DNA of 64,000 nucleotides. Origin: Rhodobacter maris (GTDB taxonomy: Bacteria > Pseudomonadota > Alphaproteobacteria > Rhodobacterales > Rhodobacteraceae). The position numbers and the translations under genes were made by a program. The DNA is taken from the NCBI RefSeq assembly GCF_900217815.1, contig NZ_OBMT01000005.1:154674-218673 (forward strand). Direction: 5' to 3'. This document shows positions 27,530 through 36,910 of the stretch, piece by piece (the stretch's first letter is position 1; each line of letters opens with the position of its first letter). The notes beneath the pieces were generated by a model. It saw only the letters and a program-made list of their open reading frames with translations. It was not told where the DNA came from and ran no database searches.

Positions 27530-28329
27530 GCCGTGTCGCGAAAATGCTGCGCGATTTTCTCGCGATAGCGCGCGGCCTCCTCGCCGCGGCCCTGGGCCTC
27601 CAGCCAGTCGGCGTGCCGATCCTTGGGGTGGATCAACGATTCCAGCGTTCCCACCGACCAGGATAGCTCCGAGGCGATCGGAGGAAATACCGTTCGCGCC
27701 GCGGTTTGCGAGATCGGGGCGAGCTGGTGCTGAAACACGTCCGCGGTATGCACGACCCGGTCGAAACAGGCCAGCAGGTCACGCGCATAGGCCGCCGTGA
27801 GCGCATGGCAGGGGTTTGACATCCTCAGCGTGTCGTCGACACGGAACGGCATTTCCGCGTCATGGTCCGGTCCGAGCGCCCAGCCCAGTCGGAAGAGCCG
27901 TGGTGCACTGCCGGAAAAACTCAGATCTCCGCGCGCGATCTCCACCTGCAACCGGTTCAGGACTTGCCCGGCCCAAGGGTGGAACAGCACATCATCCTCG
28001 CAGACGAGCACCCGCCCTCCGCCGGCCGAGACATGCCGCCAAAGCCTGAGATAAGTGACGAAAACGGCCACCTGCTGGGGGGTCAGCACATTGTTGCAAT
28101 CCGGCCGACCGCATTCGAGCTTGCCGCAGCGGAAACAGGGTGGATAGCCGGCCACCTTGTCATCCTCGAACAATGCCGTCACTTCCGGGTCTTCCGGCCC
28201 CGAAGCATCAAAGAAGCGGTACGCGGTGATGCCGACTTCGGCAAAATGCGATCGGATATGATCCCTGCGGTCAGACGATTGGGGCAAACTAACAACAAGT
28301 ATCTCGTTAAAAAGACCGGAAGGGATCAT
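27511..28329 (-). CDS. GT25-family glycosyltransferase with Cys cluster
   Basis: 272 residues. The start VVSLPQSSDRRDHIRSHFAE and the VLVCEDDVLFHPW motif (~residues 108-120; acidic EDD metal site) are those of the LPS-type GT25 family. An unusual insert, CFRCGKLECGRPDC (residues ~65-78), has four Cys in a zinc-knuckle-like spacing before the TPQQVAVFVTYLRLWRH segment that is typical of the family. Cytosolic. It follows gmd by 7 bases, so the two are co-expressed. Confidence 0.78.
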   Translation of the reverse strand: MIPSGLFNEILVVSLPQSSDRRDHIRSHFAEVGITAYRFFDASGPEDPEVTALFEDDKVAGYPPCFRCGKLECGRPDCNNVLTPQQVAVFVTYLRLWRHVSAGGGRVLVCEDDVLFHPWAGQVLNRLQVEIARGDLSFSGSAPRLFRLGWALGPDHDAEMPFRVDDTLRMSNPCHALTAAYARDLLACFDRVVHTADVFQHQLAPISQTAARTVFPPIASELSWSVGTLESLIHPKDRHADWLEAQGRGEEAARYREKIAQHFRDTAHKTPS

Positions 28330-28336
28330 ATGCCGG

Positions 28337-29464
28337 TCAACTTTCTACGCTCACCGGCAACTCAAGGCCATGCGCCTTGAGCAGCTTGAGCCGTTTCGCG
28401 GCCTTGAGATCCTCGACCACCATCTCGGCGCACATTTCCTGCGCGGTGATCTCGGGCACCCAGCCGAGCTTCTGCTTTGCTTTCGCCGGATCACCCAGAA
28501 GCGTCTCCACCTCGGCAGGGCGGAAATAGCGCGGGTCGATCCGCATCACCACATCCCCCACTTTCAGCGCCGGCGCCATGTCGCCCTCGATCGCCGTCAC
28601 GGTGGCGATCTCGTCCACGCCGGTGCCGCTGAATGCGAGCGTTATCCCGAGTTCCGCCGCAGTCCAGCTGATGAATTCGCGCACCGAATATTGCACCCCG
28701 GTGGCGATCACGAAGTCTTCCGGTGCCTCCTGCTGCAGCATCATCCACTGCATGCGCACATAATCCTTCGCGTGGCCCCAGTCGCGCAAGCTGTCGATAT
28801 TGCCCATGTAGAGGCAGGGTTCGAGGCCTTGGGCGATGTTGCACAGCCCGCGCGTGATCTTGCGCGTCACGAAGGTCTCGCCGCGCCGCGGGCTCTCGTG
28901 GTTGAAGAGGATGCCGTTGCAGGCATACATGTTGTAGCTTTCACGGTAGTTCACCGTGATCCAGTAGGCATACATCTTTGCCACCGCATAGGGGCTGCGC
29001 GGATAGAAGGGCGTGGTCTCGCGCTGCGGGATCTCCTGCACGAGGCCAAAAAGCTCCGAGGTCGAGGCCTGATAGAACCGGGTCTTTTGCTCCAGCCCGA
29101 GAAAGCGGATCGCCTCGAGGAGCCGCAGCGTGCCGATGCCATCGACATCCGCGGTATATTCGGGCGCCTCGAAGCTCACCGCCACATGGCTTTGCGCGCC
29201 GAGGTTATAAACCTCGTCGGGCTCGACTTCGCGCAGGATGCGGGTGAGGTTCGAGGTATCGGTCAGATCGCCGTAATGGAGCCGGAACCGGGAATTGTCG
29301 ACATGGGGATCTTCGTAGATGTGGTCGACCCGACCGGTGTTGAACAGCGACGCCCGGCGCTTGATCCCGTGCACCTCATAGCCCTTGGCAAGCAGGAATT
29401 CCGCCAGATAGGAGCCGTCCTGCCCGGTGACACCGGTGATCAAAGCCTTTTTCGTCATGCCCAT
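28337..29464 (-). CDS. gmd: GDP-mannose 4,6-dehydratase
   Basis: 375 residues, the family length. The NADP motif [14 protein letters not shown] is at 10-23. The active-site segments are QASTSELFG and [12 protein letters not shown] (YxxxK), and the family block [20 protein letters not shown] is intact. It converts GDP-mannose to GDP-4-keto-6-deoxymannose, the substrate of Fcl (25018). Two ATGs lie six bases apart; AAGGA is best spaced for 29464. It is upstream of the GT25 gene in the same transcript. The upstream region (29465-29626) holds its promoter by elimination. Confidence 0.97.
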   Translation of the reverse strand: MGMTKKALITGVTGQDGSYLAEFLLAKGYEVHGIKRRASLFNTGRVDHIYEDPHVDNSRFRLHYGDLTDTSNLTRILREVEPDEVYNLGAQSHVAVSFEAPEYTADVDGIGTLRLLEAIRFLGLEQKTRFYQASTSELFGLVQEIPQRETTPFYPRSPYAVAKMYAYWITVNYRESYNMYACNGILFNHESPRRGETFVTRKITRGLCNIAQGLEPCLYMGNIDSLRDWGHAKDYVRMQWMMLQQEAPEDFVIATGVQYSVREFISWTAAELGITLAFSGTGVDEIATVTAIEGDMAPALKVGDVVMRIDPRYFRPAEVETLLGDPAKAKQKLGWVPEITAQEMCAEMVVEDLKAAKRLKLLKAHGLELPVSVES

Positions 29465-29626
29465 TATCCGTCCTTGCAATCGGTTGGCACCCCGGACTTG
29501 CGCAGCGCACACCCGGACCAAGCCGTGGCGAACGGGCACCGGCGTAATTGCCGGTTGGCCTAGCACAAGCCCGGAAACCGGACAAGGCGCGAAATCCCGT
29601 TGCCGCCGCCGCGCGGGGCAGGAGGC

Positions 29627-30580
29627 TCAGCGCGCCGGTGTCACCGCGCCGGCCGGATCGGGGTCATATCCAAGTCGGGCACAGAGCGCTTCATAGCTCG
29701 GCGCCGGTGTTGCCAGATCGGCTTGCACAACTTCGGGAAGCGGCCGGCGGGGGCGCAGCTCGATGCGCCGCCCCTTGCGGCCGCTGTCGCCGGACATCGA
29801 GATCAGCTGTAACAGATCCTGCCAGCGCGGATCGAAGGGCAGGGCAAGGATCTCGGTCAGGGCCCGGCATTCGGTCTCGGGGTCGCGCGCGAAATCCTCG
29901 AAATAACGGATTTGGACCTCCGGATAGGCGTCCAGAAAGGCGAGATAGCGCGCGGCATAGCCTTCCAGATGCGCCACCGGCCCTTTCGCGCTGTTCATGA
30001 GATGCAGTGAAACGAAGGAGTCGAGCGGGTGTCGTACGGTGATCACCTGCCGCAACTCGAAATGTCTGGCCAGCATCGCGCCCATCAGCGGGCGTTCGGA
30101 GGGCTCGGTAGCGGTGCAGAAATGCGAATGACTGTGATCGCGCAGCACGAGCCTGCGTCCGTCGCGGAACGTATCCTCCCAGAGGCTCCTGAGCGCGGCA
30201 ACGAACATCCGTTCGATTGTGGCCTCCGTGGGAGGCAGACGGCATTGCCGTGCCAGAAAGATCAGATCGCTCGGCGCGAAGCTTCCGGGAGGCCGGAACC
30301 AGCGGCTGAACGGATCGACTTCGCTCAACACCATGGTATTGGGCTGACAGGCCAGCGCCCGGGTCATCAATGTGCCGCCGGTGCAGGCGAAATGATGGAT
30401 CAGCCGCAGCGGTTCCGGGCCGGTTTCGGCGAGCCGTGCCGTTTGCGCGAGGCACTGGTCCAGAAGGCTTTCGAGCGGTTCGGTCGGAACCGGGCCGCGC
30501 ACTGGCCGGTAGTTGTCCAGCAGCGCCAGCGCGTCATCAACGAAGCGTTGCAGGTCCGCGGCACTGTCGGGGTCGGTCAT
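29627..30580 (-). CDS. Sulfotransferase-family protein
   Basis: 317 residues. RLIHHFACTGGTLMTRALA (~residues 58-76) looks like the phosphate-binding loop of sulfotransferases, and ITVRHPLDSFVSLHL (~190-204) is the second family motif (R-x-P-x-x-S for 3'-phosphate binding). The C-terminus resembles capsule- or glycan-acting sulfotransferases. Cytosolic. Its start overlaps the stop of the FkbM/coiled-coil gene by ATGA, so the two are translationally coupled. The acceptor is unknown; it may act on the same glycan as the other genes here. Confidence 0.68.
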   Translation of the reverse strand: MTDPDSAADLQRFVDDALALLDNYRPVRGPVPTEPLESLLDQCLAQTARLAETGPEPLRLIHHFACTGGTLMTRALACQPNTMVLSEVDPFSRWFRPPGSFAPSDLIFLARQCRLPPTEATIERMFVAALRSLWEDTFRDGRRLVLRDHSHSHFCTATEPSERPLMGAMLARHFELRQVITVRHPLDSFVSLHLMNSAKGPVAHLEGYAARYLAFLDAYPEVQIRYFEDFARDPETECRALTEILALPFDPRWQDLLQLISMSGDSGRKGRRIELRPRRPLPEVVQADLATPAPSYEALCARLGYDPDPAGAVTPAR

Positions 30581-31920
30581 GGCCGGTCTTCCCCCTTGCC
30601 TTCCGCCGTCCGTGCCTCCGTCGGCACCGCGTCAATCGCCGGTGCGGCGCTGTCGGACGGTGTCGGCTCCGTCGGCATCGCGGCGAGCATGTGCAGATGG
30701 TCCGAGGCGGCGCTCAACCGCGAGGTGACCCGGCGCAGCAAGGCGTCAAGCGTCTGCTTTTCGGTCTGCAACGCCTCGAACCGACCGCGCAGATCAAGCA
30801 GATCCGACTGTGCCGCGGCCTGACTGCGCATCGCGACGCCGAGGTCGAGATCTTTCTGTTCGAGCTTCTCCGCCATGCGCTTTTGTGCGGCCTCGGCGTC
30901 CTCCATCCGGGTCGCGCGCTGGCTCAGGATAGACTCAGCCGTTTTGGCCCGGGTCTCCATCGCGGTGAGCGCCTCGCGCAATGTCGCGGTTTCCGCCTTC
31001 GAGCCGTTCAGCGCCTGTTGCGCTGCCTCGCGCGCCTGCGCCTGAGCGCTCCTCTCGACCTCAAGCGTCTTGACGCGGATTTCACTTCGTTTGAGCGCAG
31101 TCTCGGCACTCTGCGCCCGAGCCTCCATCGCCGTGAGCCTGTCGGCAAGCGCGGCTTGCGCGGCCCCGGCCTCGGCTTCAATTGCAGCGCGTTGCGCTTC
31201 CAGCCTCTCGCACTGGCGTGCCTGCTCCGCACCTTGCGCCTCCAGCGCTTCGGCCCGGGCGACCTGCCGATCCAGCTCCTCGCGGGTCTTGCGCAGCTGT
31301 TGGGCAACCACGTCGATTTCGAATGTCAGTTCCGGCCAGTCGGGATCGTGCAGATCCTCGGCGATCATCCGCAGTCCCTCCGCCTCGGCCCAGTTGCGCA
31401 GGTTGGCCACAGAAGAGCCGCCCTCGAACATTTCTTCGGCCGGACAGCGCAGCCGGATCCGGTCGATCCGCTCCAGCGCCCCGGCCTCAAGCAGCCCCTG
31501 CAGGATCGCCATCTCCGCGCCCGGTGCATCAATCCACAAGTGCTGCGGGCGCGGCAGCGGGCCGATCCGGGCGATCAGCTCCGCGGGCGTGATCACCTCG
31601 ACATGCAGGCTGGAGCGCAATTGCAGCCCGGGCAAAAGCGCGCGCAGCGCCGGCGTCGGGCGGCGCAGGCTGCGCAGGCCGGGGAAATTGAAGCTTGAGA
31701 GATCCGCATGACCGGGCGCGGCATCAATGCCGAAAGGAAGCACCTTCACGCTCTCGCGCGACGCGAATTGCCGCTCCATCCGCACGGCCAGATCAGGGTT
31801 GGGTTCCACAAGCACCACGGCGCCCGGGGCCGCCGCGATGAGCGGAGCGAGCGCCTCCAAGGGCGGCGGGCCGATCAGCACGAGGCTTGCCGGTGGCGCG
31901 TCGCGAAAAGCTTGGGGCAT
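30577..31920 (-). CDS. FkbM-like N-terminal domain with long coiled coil
   Basis: 447 residues. The first ~200 residues resemble FkbM-type methyltransferases in their end section (LVEPNPDLAVRME, HLWIDAPGAEMAILQGL, where the family has a D-x-x-G-x-E-x-x-x-L pattern). The usual N-terminal SAM-binding glycines are weak, so activity is uncertain. Residues ~205-400 are a long Ala/Glu/Arg/Gln heptad coiled coil. The tail is Pro/Thr/Glu-rich. It may organise glycosyltransferases rather than methylate. No membrane segment. It is upstream of and overlaps the sulfotransferase gene. Confidence 0.6.
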   Translation of the reverse strand: MPQAFRDAPPASLVLIGPPPLEALAPLIAAAPGAVVLVEPNPDLAVRMERQFASRESVKVLPFGIDAAPGHADLSSFNFPGLRSLRRPTPALRALLPGLQLRSSLHVEVITPAELIARIGPLPRPQHLWIDAPGAEMAILQGLLEAGALERIDRIRLRCPAEEMFEGGSSVANLRNWAEAEGLRMIAEDLHDPDWPELTFEIDVVAQQLRKTREELDRQVARAEALEAQGAEQARQCERLEAQRAAIEAEAGAAQAALADRLTAMEARAQSAETALKRSEIRVKTLEVERSAQAQAREAAQQALNGSKAETATLREALTAMETRAKTAESILSQRATRMEDAEAAQKRMAEKLEQKDLDLGVAMRSQAAAQSDLLDLRGRFEALQTEKQTLDALLRRVTSRLSAASDHLHMLAAMPTEPTPSDSAAPAIDAVPTEARTAEGKGEDRP

Positions 31921-32016
31921 GAGAACTTCTCTGAATGGAGCTGGGCGTTACGCAACTTAGGCCACATTCATGCGTCAATTGCAACGCACCCACCCGCGCC
32001 GTGCGGTGCCATCGCC

Positions 32017-33051
32017 TCAGTGCGCGGGCAGCGATGCCTCGCAGACCGCGACGAGTTCGTCCCAAAGCGCCGTGGCGAGGCGGCGTTGTTCGCGAGAGAG
32101 CGCCGCGGCTGTGCCGAAAAGCCGCGCCATCTGCGCCTGCGTCGCGATATAGCCTTCCCGGAACGCCGCGTCGGGGTGAAACGCGTCGAGCGCTGCGGCC
32201 CCCTCGTCGGGCGTGAGGCCCCAGAGGTTGATGATCCCGCCCGATACCAGCCCGTGCACAAGGTGCGCGGGATCGGCCACATAGATCGGCACCGCTCCAA
32301 GCGCGAAACTGTCGAAGATCTTTTCCGAGACGTAATTGCGCTGATGGGTGTTCTCGATCGCCGAAAGCACGCGGCAGCGCCCGTCGAGGTCGAGAAATTT
32401 CTCCAGGTGCCAGTCGGGCAGGCTCTGGCGCCGGGGCAGATCATTCCAGCCTGCGCCCATCCGGAGCACTCTGCCCCGGTTGCAGGCGAGCGCAAGGCGG
32501 GTGCGCCAGCTGCCGAGCCCGAGGATCTCGCCACCGCCGCGGCAGATGTCGAACTTCGCCTCGTTGCGATATTCGGCAACGAAGGCAATGTCGCGCTCGG
32601 CGGCATCCCAGCGCGCCGCCCAATCCGCCGCGCTCAGGGCCGCATTGCGGTGAAACCAGGTGGCATAGCGGGTGAAAAAACGCCGGTCGGTGAGCAGAAA
32701 ATAGGGGATCTCGGCGAAATCATAGAGGCGCGAAGTGGCGTGGTTGAGGAAGGTGAAGGGCAGAGGGCCCGTCTCGGTGCGGTGGATCTGCACGCGGGTG
32801 AGCGGGTCTGCCGCCCAGACACTGTCCCAGAACGGCTCTTCGGAAAGCAGGACGAGGCGCTGGCCGCGCCCGAGCCGGGCCCTCAGCGCCGCACCATGCC
32901 GGTCCAGATCCTTGCTGTGGGCGAGCACCACAAGATCAGCCGCCTCGAGCTTGTCGGTCAGAGTGATCCTGTCTGAGCAGAGTGTGCGGATCGGCGCATA
33001 GGCGAGCGGCTGGCGGTGGCTGTAGTCGCCGAACGGGTAGACCTTCAACAT
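32017..33051 (-). CDS. GT10 fucosyltransferase-like protein
   Basis: 344 residues. It aligns along its length with domain 3 of the protein at 17573-20998: [75 protein letters not shown] and AVPIYVADP. The NYVSEKIF...GAVPIY block is the GT10 (alpha-1,3/4-fucosyltransferase) nucleotide-binding hallmark. With gmd and fcl in the same island, GDP-fucose is the likely donor. A GGAAGGCGAGG ribosome site precedes the ATG. Cytosolic. The acceptor is unknown. Confidence 0.78.
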   Translation of the reverse strand: MLKVYPFGDYSHRQPLAYAPIRTLCSDRITLTDKLEAADLVVLAHSKDLDRHGAALRARLGRGQRLVLLSEEPFWDSVWAADPLTRVQIHRTETGPLPFTFLNHATSRLYDFAEIPYFLLTDRRFFTRYATWFHRNAALSAADWAARWDAAERDIAFVAEYRNEAKFDICRGGGEILGLGSWRTRLALACNRGRVLRMGAGWNDLPRRQSLPDWHLEKFLDLDGRCRVLSAIENTHQRNYVSEKIFDSFALGAVPIYVADPAHLVHGLVSGGIINLWGLTPDEGAAALDAFHPDAAFREGYIATQAQMARLFGTAAALSREQRRLATALWDELVAVCEASLPAH

Positions 33052-33191
33052 CGCCTCGCCTTCCGTGCTGCTCCGGCGCCCTTATAGGCGGCGGGGCAGG
33101 GCGGCGGAAGGGGCTGGAATGGCGCGCGCGTTCGGGGCTAAGTGGCAGACGGGGCCCCGCGGCAGGCGAAGCAAGGGGCCGCGGAGGGCAG

Positions 33192-33455
33192 ATGGCGCAA
33201 CAACCGGCAGAAATGGATCCGGCGGCAGAGGTGGAAATCCTGATGGCGCATCTGCGCGATGTTCAGGGCCAACTCGAACAGGAATACCGCGCGCGGCGCG
33301 CGCTCGAGGCGCGTATCGCGCCGCTGGTGCAGGAGCGCGACGCGCTCACGGCACGGCTGAACGCCGCGGAGATAGCGCTCGCGGCGATGGTGCGTTCGCG
33401 CATCTGGCGCGCGACGGCGCCACTGCGCTGGCTGCTTGAGCGTCGCCCCCGTTAG
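33192..33455 (+). CDS. Small coiled-coil protein with C-terminal PLR-type tail
   Basis: 87 residues. Almost the whole protein is a heptad coiled coil (AEVEILMAHLRDVQGQLEQE, then ARRALEARIAPLVQERDAL). The tail SRIWRATAPLRWLLERRPR is a short motif often found after coiled coils in glycosyltransferase-associated proteins. GGAGGG lies 3 bases before the ATG. It is the only plus gene in this stretch; its end overlaps the convergent GT2 gene by 4 bases. A similar tail (STSWKITRPLRALRGG) ends the protein at 36911. No enzymatic motif; a scaffold or membrane-docking role is inferred. Confidence 0.6.
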   Translation: MAQQPAEMDPAAEVEILMAHLRDVQGQLEQEYRARRALEARIAPLVQERDALTARLNAAEIALAAMVRSRIWRATAPLRWLLERRPR

Positions 33456-35353
33456 CCCGCCGCGGGCACTGCGCCGGGGCGCAACACCGCGCGGCCGCCC
33501 GCGTCCACCTCGGGCAGGTAGCGATGCGGTTCGTCGATGCGCTGGCCGGGCAGGCGCTGGAAGGTCTCGCAGCGTACCCGCTCGCCAAAGCACAGCACCC
33601 TGAGCCGCTCCCCGTCGATGCGCGCGCGCAGGAGCGGATGGAGCGAGAGCGCGCCCGCGGCAGTGGCGTAAAGCGGCACGAGAGCCGCGCTGCGGCCTGC
33701 CTGCCGGTCCTCTTCCAGCCAGTCGAGAAGCTGGGCAACTCCGGCATCGAGCTGAGACATGAGCCCGGCATAGACCCGGGTCACCTGCGTCGTTGCACCG
33801 GGGGAATTCTGCGGATCGAGCGGGGCTGGCGCGGGAAAGGGGCGCGCGGTGCCCTCTGGGGGATAGCGGAGGCAGCGCGCCTGCCGGTGATGCCAGAGCT
33901 GCGCCTCGTAATACTCGCGCCGGGCGCCGTAATAGAACCAGCCCATCCCGGTGGCGCTGTCGGCGGTGGCGTTGCGGCCATCGTCGCGTTGCAGCGCGAG
34001 CGGGCCGTCGGGGAGGGTGGCAACCGCCCCGGGCCCGAACAGATGGCGCAGTCGGCGCAGAAGCTCGCTGTCGGCCGAAACCTTGACCCTGTCCCAGCCG
34101 CCGAGCACCTGACGCAGCAGCGCCGTTGGGAGTAGCAGCGAGGGCAGGTTTTCAAACAGCATCTCGCCGGTGCCGGTCCAGCGGCTCAGGCCCAGATCCG
34201 GGCGCAGCCGGGCTTGCAGGCTCATCACGCCCGCGTGCCCCGCGGTGGCGCACAAAAACCGCATCTGCCGGGAGATCCGCTCCGGATGGGCCCAGTCGTC
34301 CGCGTCATGGAGGGTGATGAAGGCGCCTTGCGCTACGGCGAGCCCGGCATTGCGCGCCCCGTAGGCGCCGAGGTTTTGCGGCAGCGACAAGAGCCGGATC
34401 CGCGGATCCGCGGCCGCAGCACGCGCGGCGACTGCCGCGGTCCCGTCGGTGCTTGCATCGTCGATGACGAGGATCTCGAGCGCCTGCCAGCTTTGCCGAC
34501 AAAGCGAACGCAGCGCCGCGGGGAGCGTGGCTTCGGCATTGCGGGCCGCGAGTAGCACAGAGACGCAGGGCCCCCCGGTCTCTGCAACAGGCGCCGTCGC
34601 ATCGAGCCGGTCGAAAGCGGGCATCGGGCCTTCCGCGAGCCGGGCGGGGGCGAGACCCGCCTGCATGAAGGCGCGGTTGAGGCAGGCGAGCCGTGCGGTA
34701 TCGGTCTCGGCAAGGCGGGTTTCTGCCAGAGCCCGGGCAGCGTTTTCGGGGGCGGCCTCCGCGAGGGCCCTGGCCTGTGCGCGCTCGCCCGCCTCCTGCG
34801 CGGCGATGATCCGCAGCGGATCGAGGCGCAGACGCTGCGCGGCCCCGGGGGCCAGCGCGAGTGCACGCGAAAACCAGTGCAGCGCCTGATCCGGGGCGCC
34901 GCTGTGCAGATGCCAGAATCCGAGTGCTTCGGCCGCGGCAACCGCCGGCGCGCCGGTCTGTCCGGCGTGATGCGTCAGGGCCGCACAGGGGCCTGCGGTC
35001 AGCCCGCCGGTTTCCATAAGCTGGCGCAGCCGTGAAACCTGCGTCAGCGCATCCTCCCGCACCATGCCGCAGGCCGGGGGCGTCGTCAGGCGCCCCTCGC
35101 GCCAGCCCGAGGCGAGATAATGGCGCAGCGGATCCATCTCTGCCGCCATCACATCGGCATGGACGCTCTGGTAGAACCGCACTGAAAAGCCCGGGCCCGG
35201 GTCGCGCCCCAAGGCCCAGCCGATACGGCGGAAATGCTCCTCCGCCGAAAGCCCGCTACGCAGCACATCGGCATGGCGCGCGCCATACCAGGTGGCGTCA
35301 AAAAGCCCGCGGGCGCGCAGCGCGGCCATCTCCTGCGCGCTGGCGGGGTTCAT
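33452..35353 (-). CDS. GT2 glycosyltransferase with N-terminal HY-EGR repeats
   Basis: 633 residues. Residues ~18-95 hold two copies of a repeat: GLFDATWYGARHADVL...GWALGRDP and SVRFYQSVHADVMAAEMDP-LRHY...GWREGR. TPR-like helices follow (~130-245). The GT2 domain (~262-480) has VSVLLAARNAEATLPAALRS, LVIDDASTDGT and the DxD-like LHDADDW. The C-terminal ~130 residues are not recognised. Cytosolic. It is translationally coupled to the 56-residue protein upstream (ATGA). The donor sugar cannot be read from the sequence. Confidence 0.75.
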   Translation of the reverse strand: MNPASAQEMAALRARGLFDATWYGARHADVLRSGLSAEEHFRRIGWALGRDPGPGFSVRFYQSVHADVMAAEMDPLRHYLASGWREGRLTTPPACGMVREDALTQVSRLRQLMETGGLTAGPCAALTHHAGQTGAPAVAAAEALGFWHLHSGAPDQALHWFSRALALAPGAAQRLRLDPLRIIAAQEAGERAQARALAEAAPENAARALAETRLAETDTARLACLNRAFMQAGLAPARLAEGPMPAFDRLDATAPVAETGGPCVSVLLAARNAEATLPAALRSLCRQSWQALEILVIDDASTDGTAAVAARAAAADPRIRLLSLPQNLGAYGARNAGLAVAQGAFITLHDADDWAHPERISRQMRFLCATAGHAGVMSLQARLRPDLGLSRWTGTGEMLFENLPSLLLPTALLRQVLGGWDRVKVSADSELLRRLRHLFGPGAVATLPDGPLALQRDDGRNATADSATGMGWFYYGARREYYEAQLWHHRQARCLRYPPEGTARPFPAPAPLDPQNSPGATTQVTRVYAGLMSQLDAGVAQLLDWLEEDRQAGRSAALVPLYATAAGALSLHPLLRARIDGERLRVLCFGERVRCETFQRLPGQRIDEPHRYLPEVDAGGRAVLRPGAVPAAG

Positions 35354-35520
35354 CGCGGTGTCCGGGCGGCGGCATCCTGTGCGGCGATCAGCAACCGCTC
35401 GAGCCGCACCGCTTCGTTGCGGCAGTCCGCAAGCTGGCGGCGCAACGCTTCGATCTCTTCGATCAGGAAGCGGTTTTGCGCCCGCAGCGCCGCGATCTCG
35501 GCCTCGGCCGCACCGGTCAT
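35350..35520 (-). CDS. 56-residue coiled-coil protein linking two GT2 genes
   Basis: A 57-codon frame with ATG at 35518-35520 and TGA at 35350-35352. Its start overlaps the stop of the upstream GT2 gene (ATGA, 35517-35520), and its stop overlaps the start of the downstream GT2 gene (ATGA, 35350-35353). The product is helical, with heptads (AEAEIAALRAQNRFLIEEIE, then ALRRQLADCRNEAVRLERLL) and no membrane segment. The double ATGA coupling argues that it is real. It may hold the two glycosyltransferases together; this is inference. Confidence 0.65.
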   Translation of the reverse strand: MTGAAEAEIAALRAQNRFLIEEIEALRRQLADCRNEAVRLERLLIAAQDAAARTPR

Positions 35521-36875
35521 TCCGTGCCCTCCGCGATTGGGGGAAGCTTCGCGCGGATCCGCGCCAGATTGGGTTCGAGCGGTTCGCTGCCGGTGATGTT
35601 GTTGAGCACCGTACGGCAGAGCACGTTATGTGCCGTGATCACCGGCAAAGCGCCCGGCGCGGCCTCGGCACTGTAACGCAGCACGAGGTCCCAGTCGACG
35701 AGCCGGGTCAGTCCGGTGTCGAAACCGCCGCACCGTTCAAACAATCCATGCCGATGCACGAAGCCGTTGAGGTCGATGAAATTCTCGCGCTCAAGTCGTG
35801 CCCGGTCGAAGGGCGCAAACAGGATGTCACTCCAGCCATCATCGATATTGTGGCGGCACACGGCGGTATAGAGGCTCTCCGCGCCGCTCTGCAAAAGCCC
35901 CGCGCAGGCGTAAAGCAGGTGATCACTGTGCCAGCTGTTGTCGCTGTCCAGATAGGCGACGATCTCGCCCGTGGCCCGGGTGAGCCCGGCATTGCGCGCC
36001 GCAGAGACGCCCGCATGGGGCGTTTCGATCACGATCAACCGGCCATCGGCGATCGGTTCGGCGAAATTGGCCGCAAGCAGAGCGAGCGTCGCATCGTGGC
36101 TGCCGTCATCGACAAGGATCACCTCGGAGGGCGCATAGGATTGCAACAGCGCGGAGGCAATCGCGCTGGCCACGGTCTGCGCCCGGTTCCAGCTCGGCAC
36201 GATGACGCTGACGCGCGGCATCTCGCGGCCAAGGAGAGCAAGCGCGGCGCCGCGGAGGCCCTCGCTCAGACCTTCGGGAAAGACGGGTTTAGAGGCCCGG
36301 AACAGCGCCTCTAGCGTGAGCGGGCGCTCGGCGAAGCCTTCCGGGCAGGGTGCGACCAGATCCGCGGGCATCCGCCCTTCGGTCGCGCCGCTCGAGAGGT
36401 AATGCGCCGTGGCATTCACGCCCGCAGCCGCGACATCGGGATTGGTGGCGAGATAAAAGGCCTCGTCGAGAAGGCCCGGGCGATTTTCCGGGGGCAGCGC
36501 CTCAAGCGCGCGCGCGAACAGCACGCCCAGCGCCCGACCCGGCCCGGTCAGACGCTCCGTCACCCCCGCGGCCCGCTCGGCGCGCAGGAGCGCCCGCAAC
36601 TGTTGCTCCTCGAAAACGGTTTTCTGAAGCCGGATCTGCTGGAGCGCCCAGTCTTCGCGCAGGCGGCGTTCGAGCGCGCGCAGAAGTGGCGTCAGTGCTG
36701 CGCCCAATGGTCCCGCCTGCGGGGCATCGGCCAGCGCCAGCGCCCGTGCGACCTGTCGGGCGAGATCAAAGGACACCCCGCCCTCGGGGAGTGAGTGCGG
36801 GGTCTCCAGGCTGGCAAGGATCTCCCGAAGGAGCGGCTCAGCCGCGGTCTCGATCTGCATTTCCGTCCGGTCCAT
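35517..36875 (-). CDS. GT2 glycosyltransferase with HY-EGR motif and N-terminal helices
   Basis: 452 residues from the ATG at 36875 (an ATG at 36860 is possible). A helical N-terminal part (~1-125) is followed by one copy of the repeat seen at 33452 (EAFYLATNPDVAAAGVNATA, then HYLSSGATEGRMP). The GT2 domain (~218-430) has VSVIVPSWNRAQTVASAIAS, LVDDGSHDATL and the metal-site YLDSDNSWHSD. Cytosolic. It is the first of three coupled genes (35517, 35350, 33452). Confidence 0.76.
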   Translation of the reverse strand: MDRTEMQIETAAEPLLREILASLETPHSLPEGGVSFDLARQVARALALADAPQAGPLGAALTPLLRALERRLREDWALQQIRLQKTVFEEQQLRALLRAERAAGVTERLTGPGRALGVLFARALEALPPENRPGLLDEAFYLATNPDVAAAGVNATAHYLSSGATEGRMPADLVAPCPEGFAERPLTLEALFRASKPVFPEGLSEGLRGAALALLGREMPRVSVIVPSWNRAQTVASAIASALLQSYAPSEVILVDDGSHDATLALLAANFAEPIADGRLIVIETPHAGVSAARNAGLTRATGEIVAYLDSDNSWHSDHLLYACAGLLQSGAESLYTAVCRHNIDDGWSDILFAPFDRARLERENFIDLNGFVHRHGLFERCGGFDTGLTRLVDWDLVLRYSAEAAPGALPVITAHNVLCRTVLNNITGSEPLEPNLARIRAKLPPIAEGTE

Positions 36876-36910
36876 AGAATGCAAAGCACGGGGTACAGGC
36901 GGGTGCGGCC

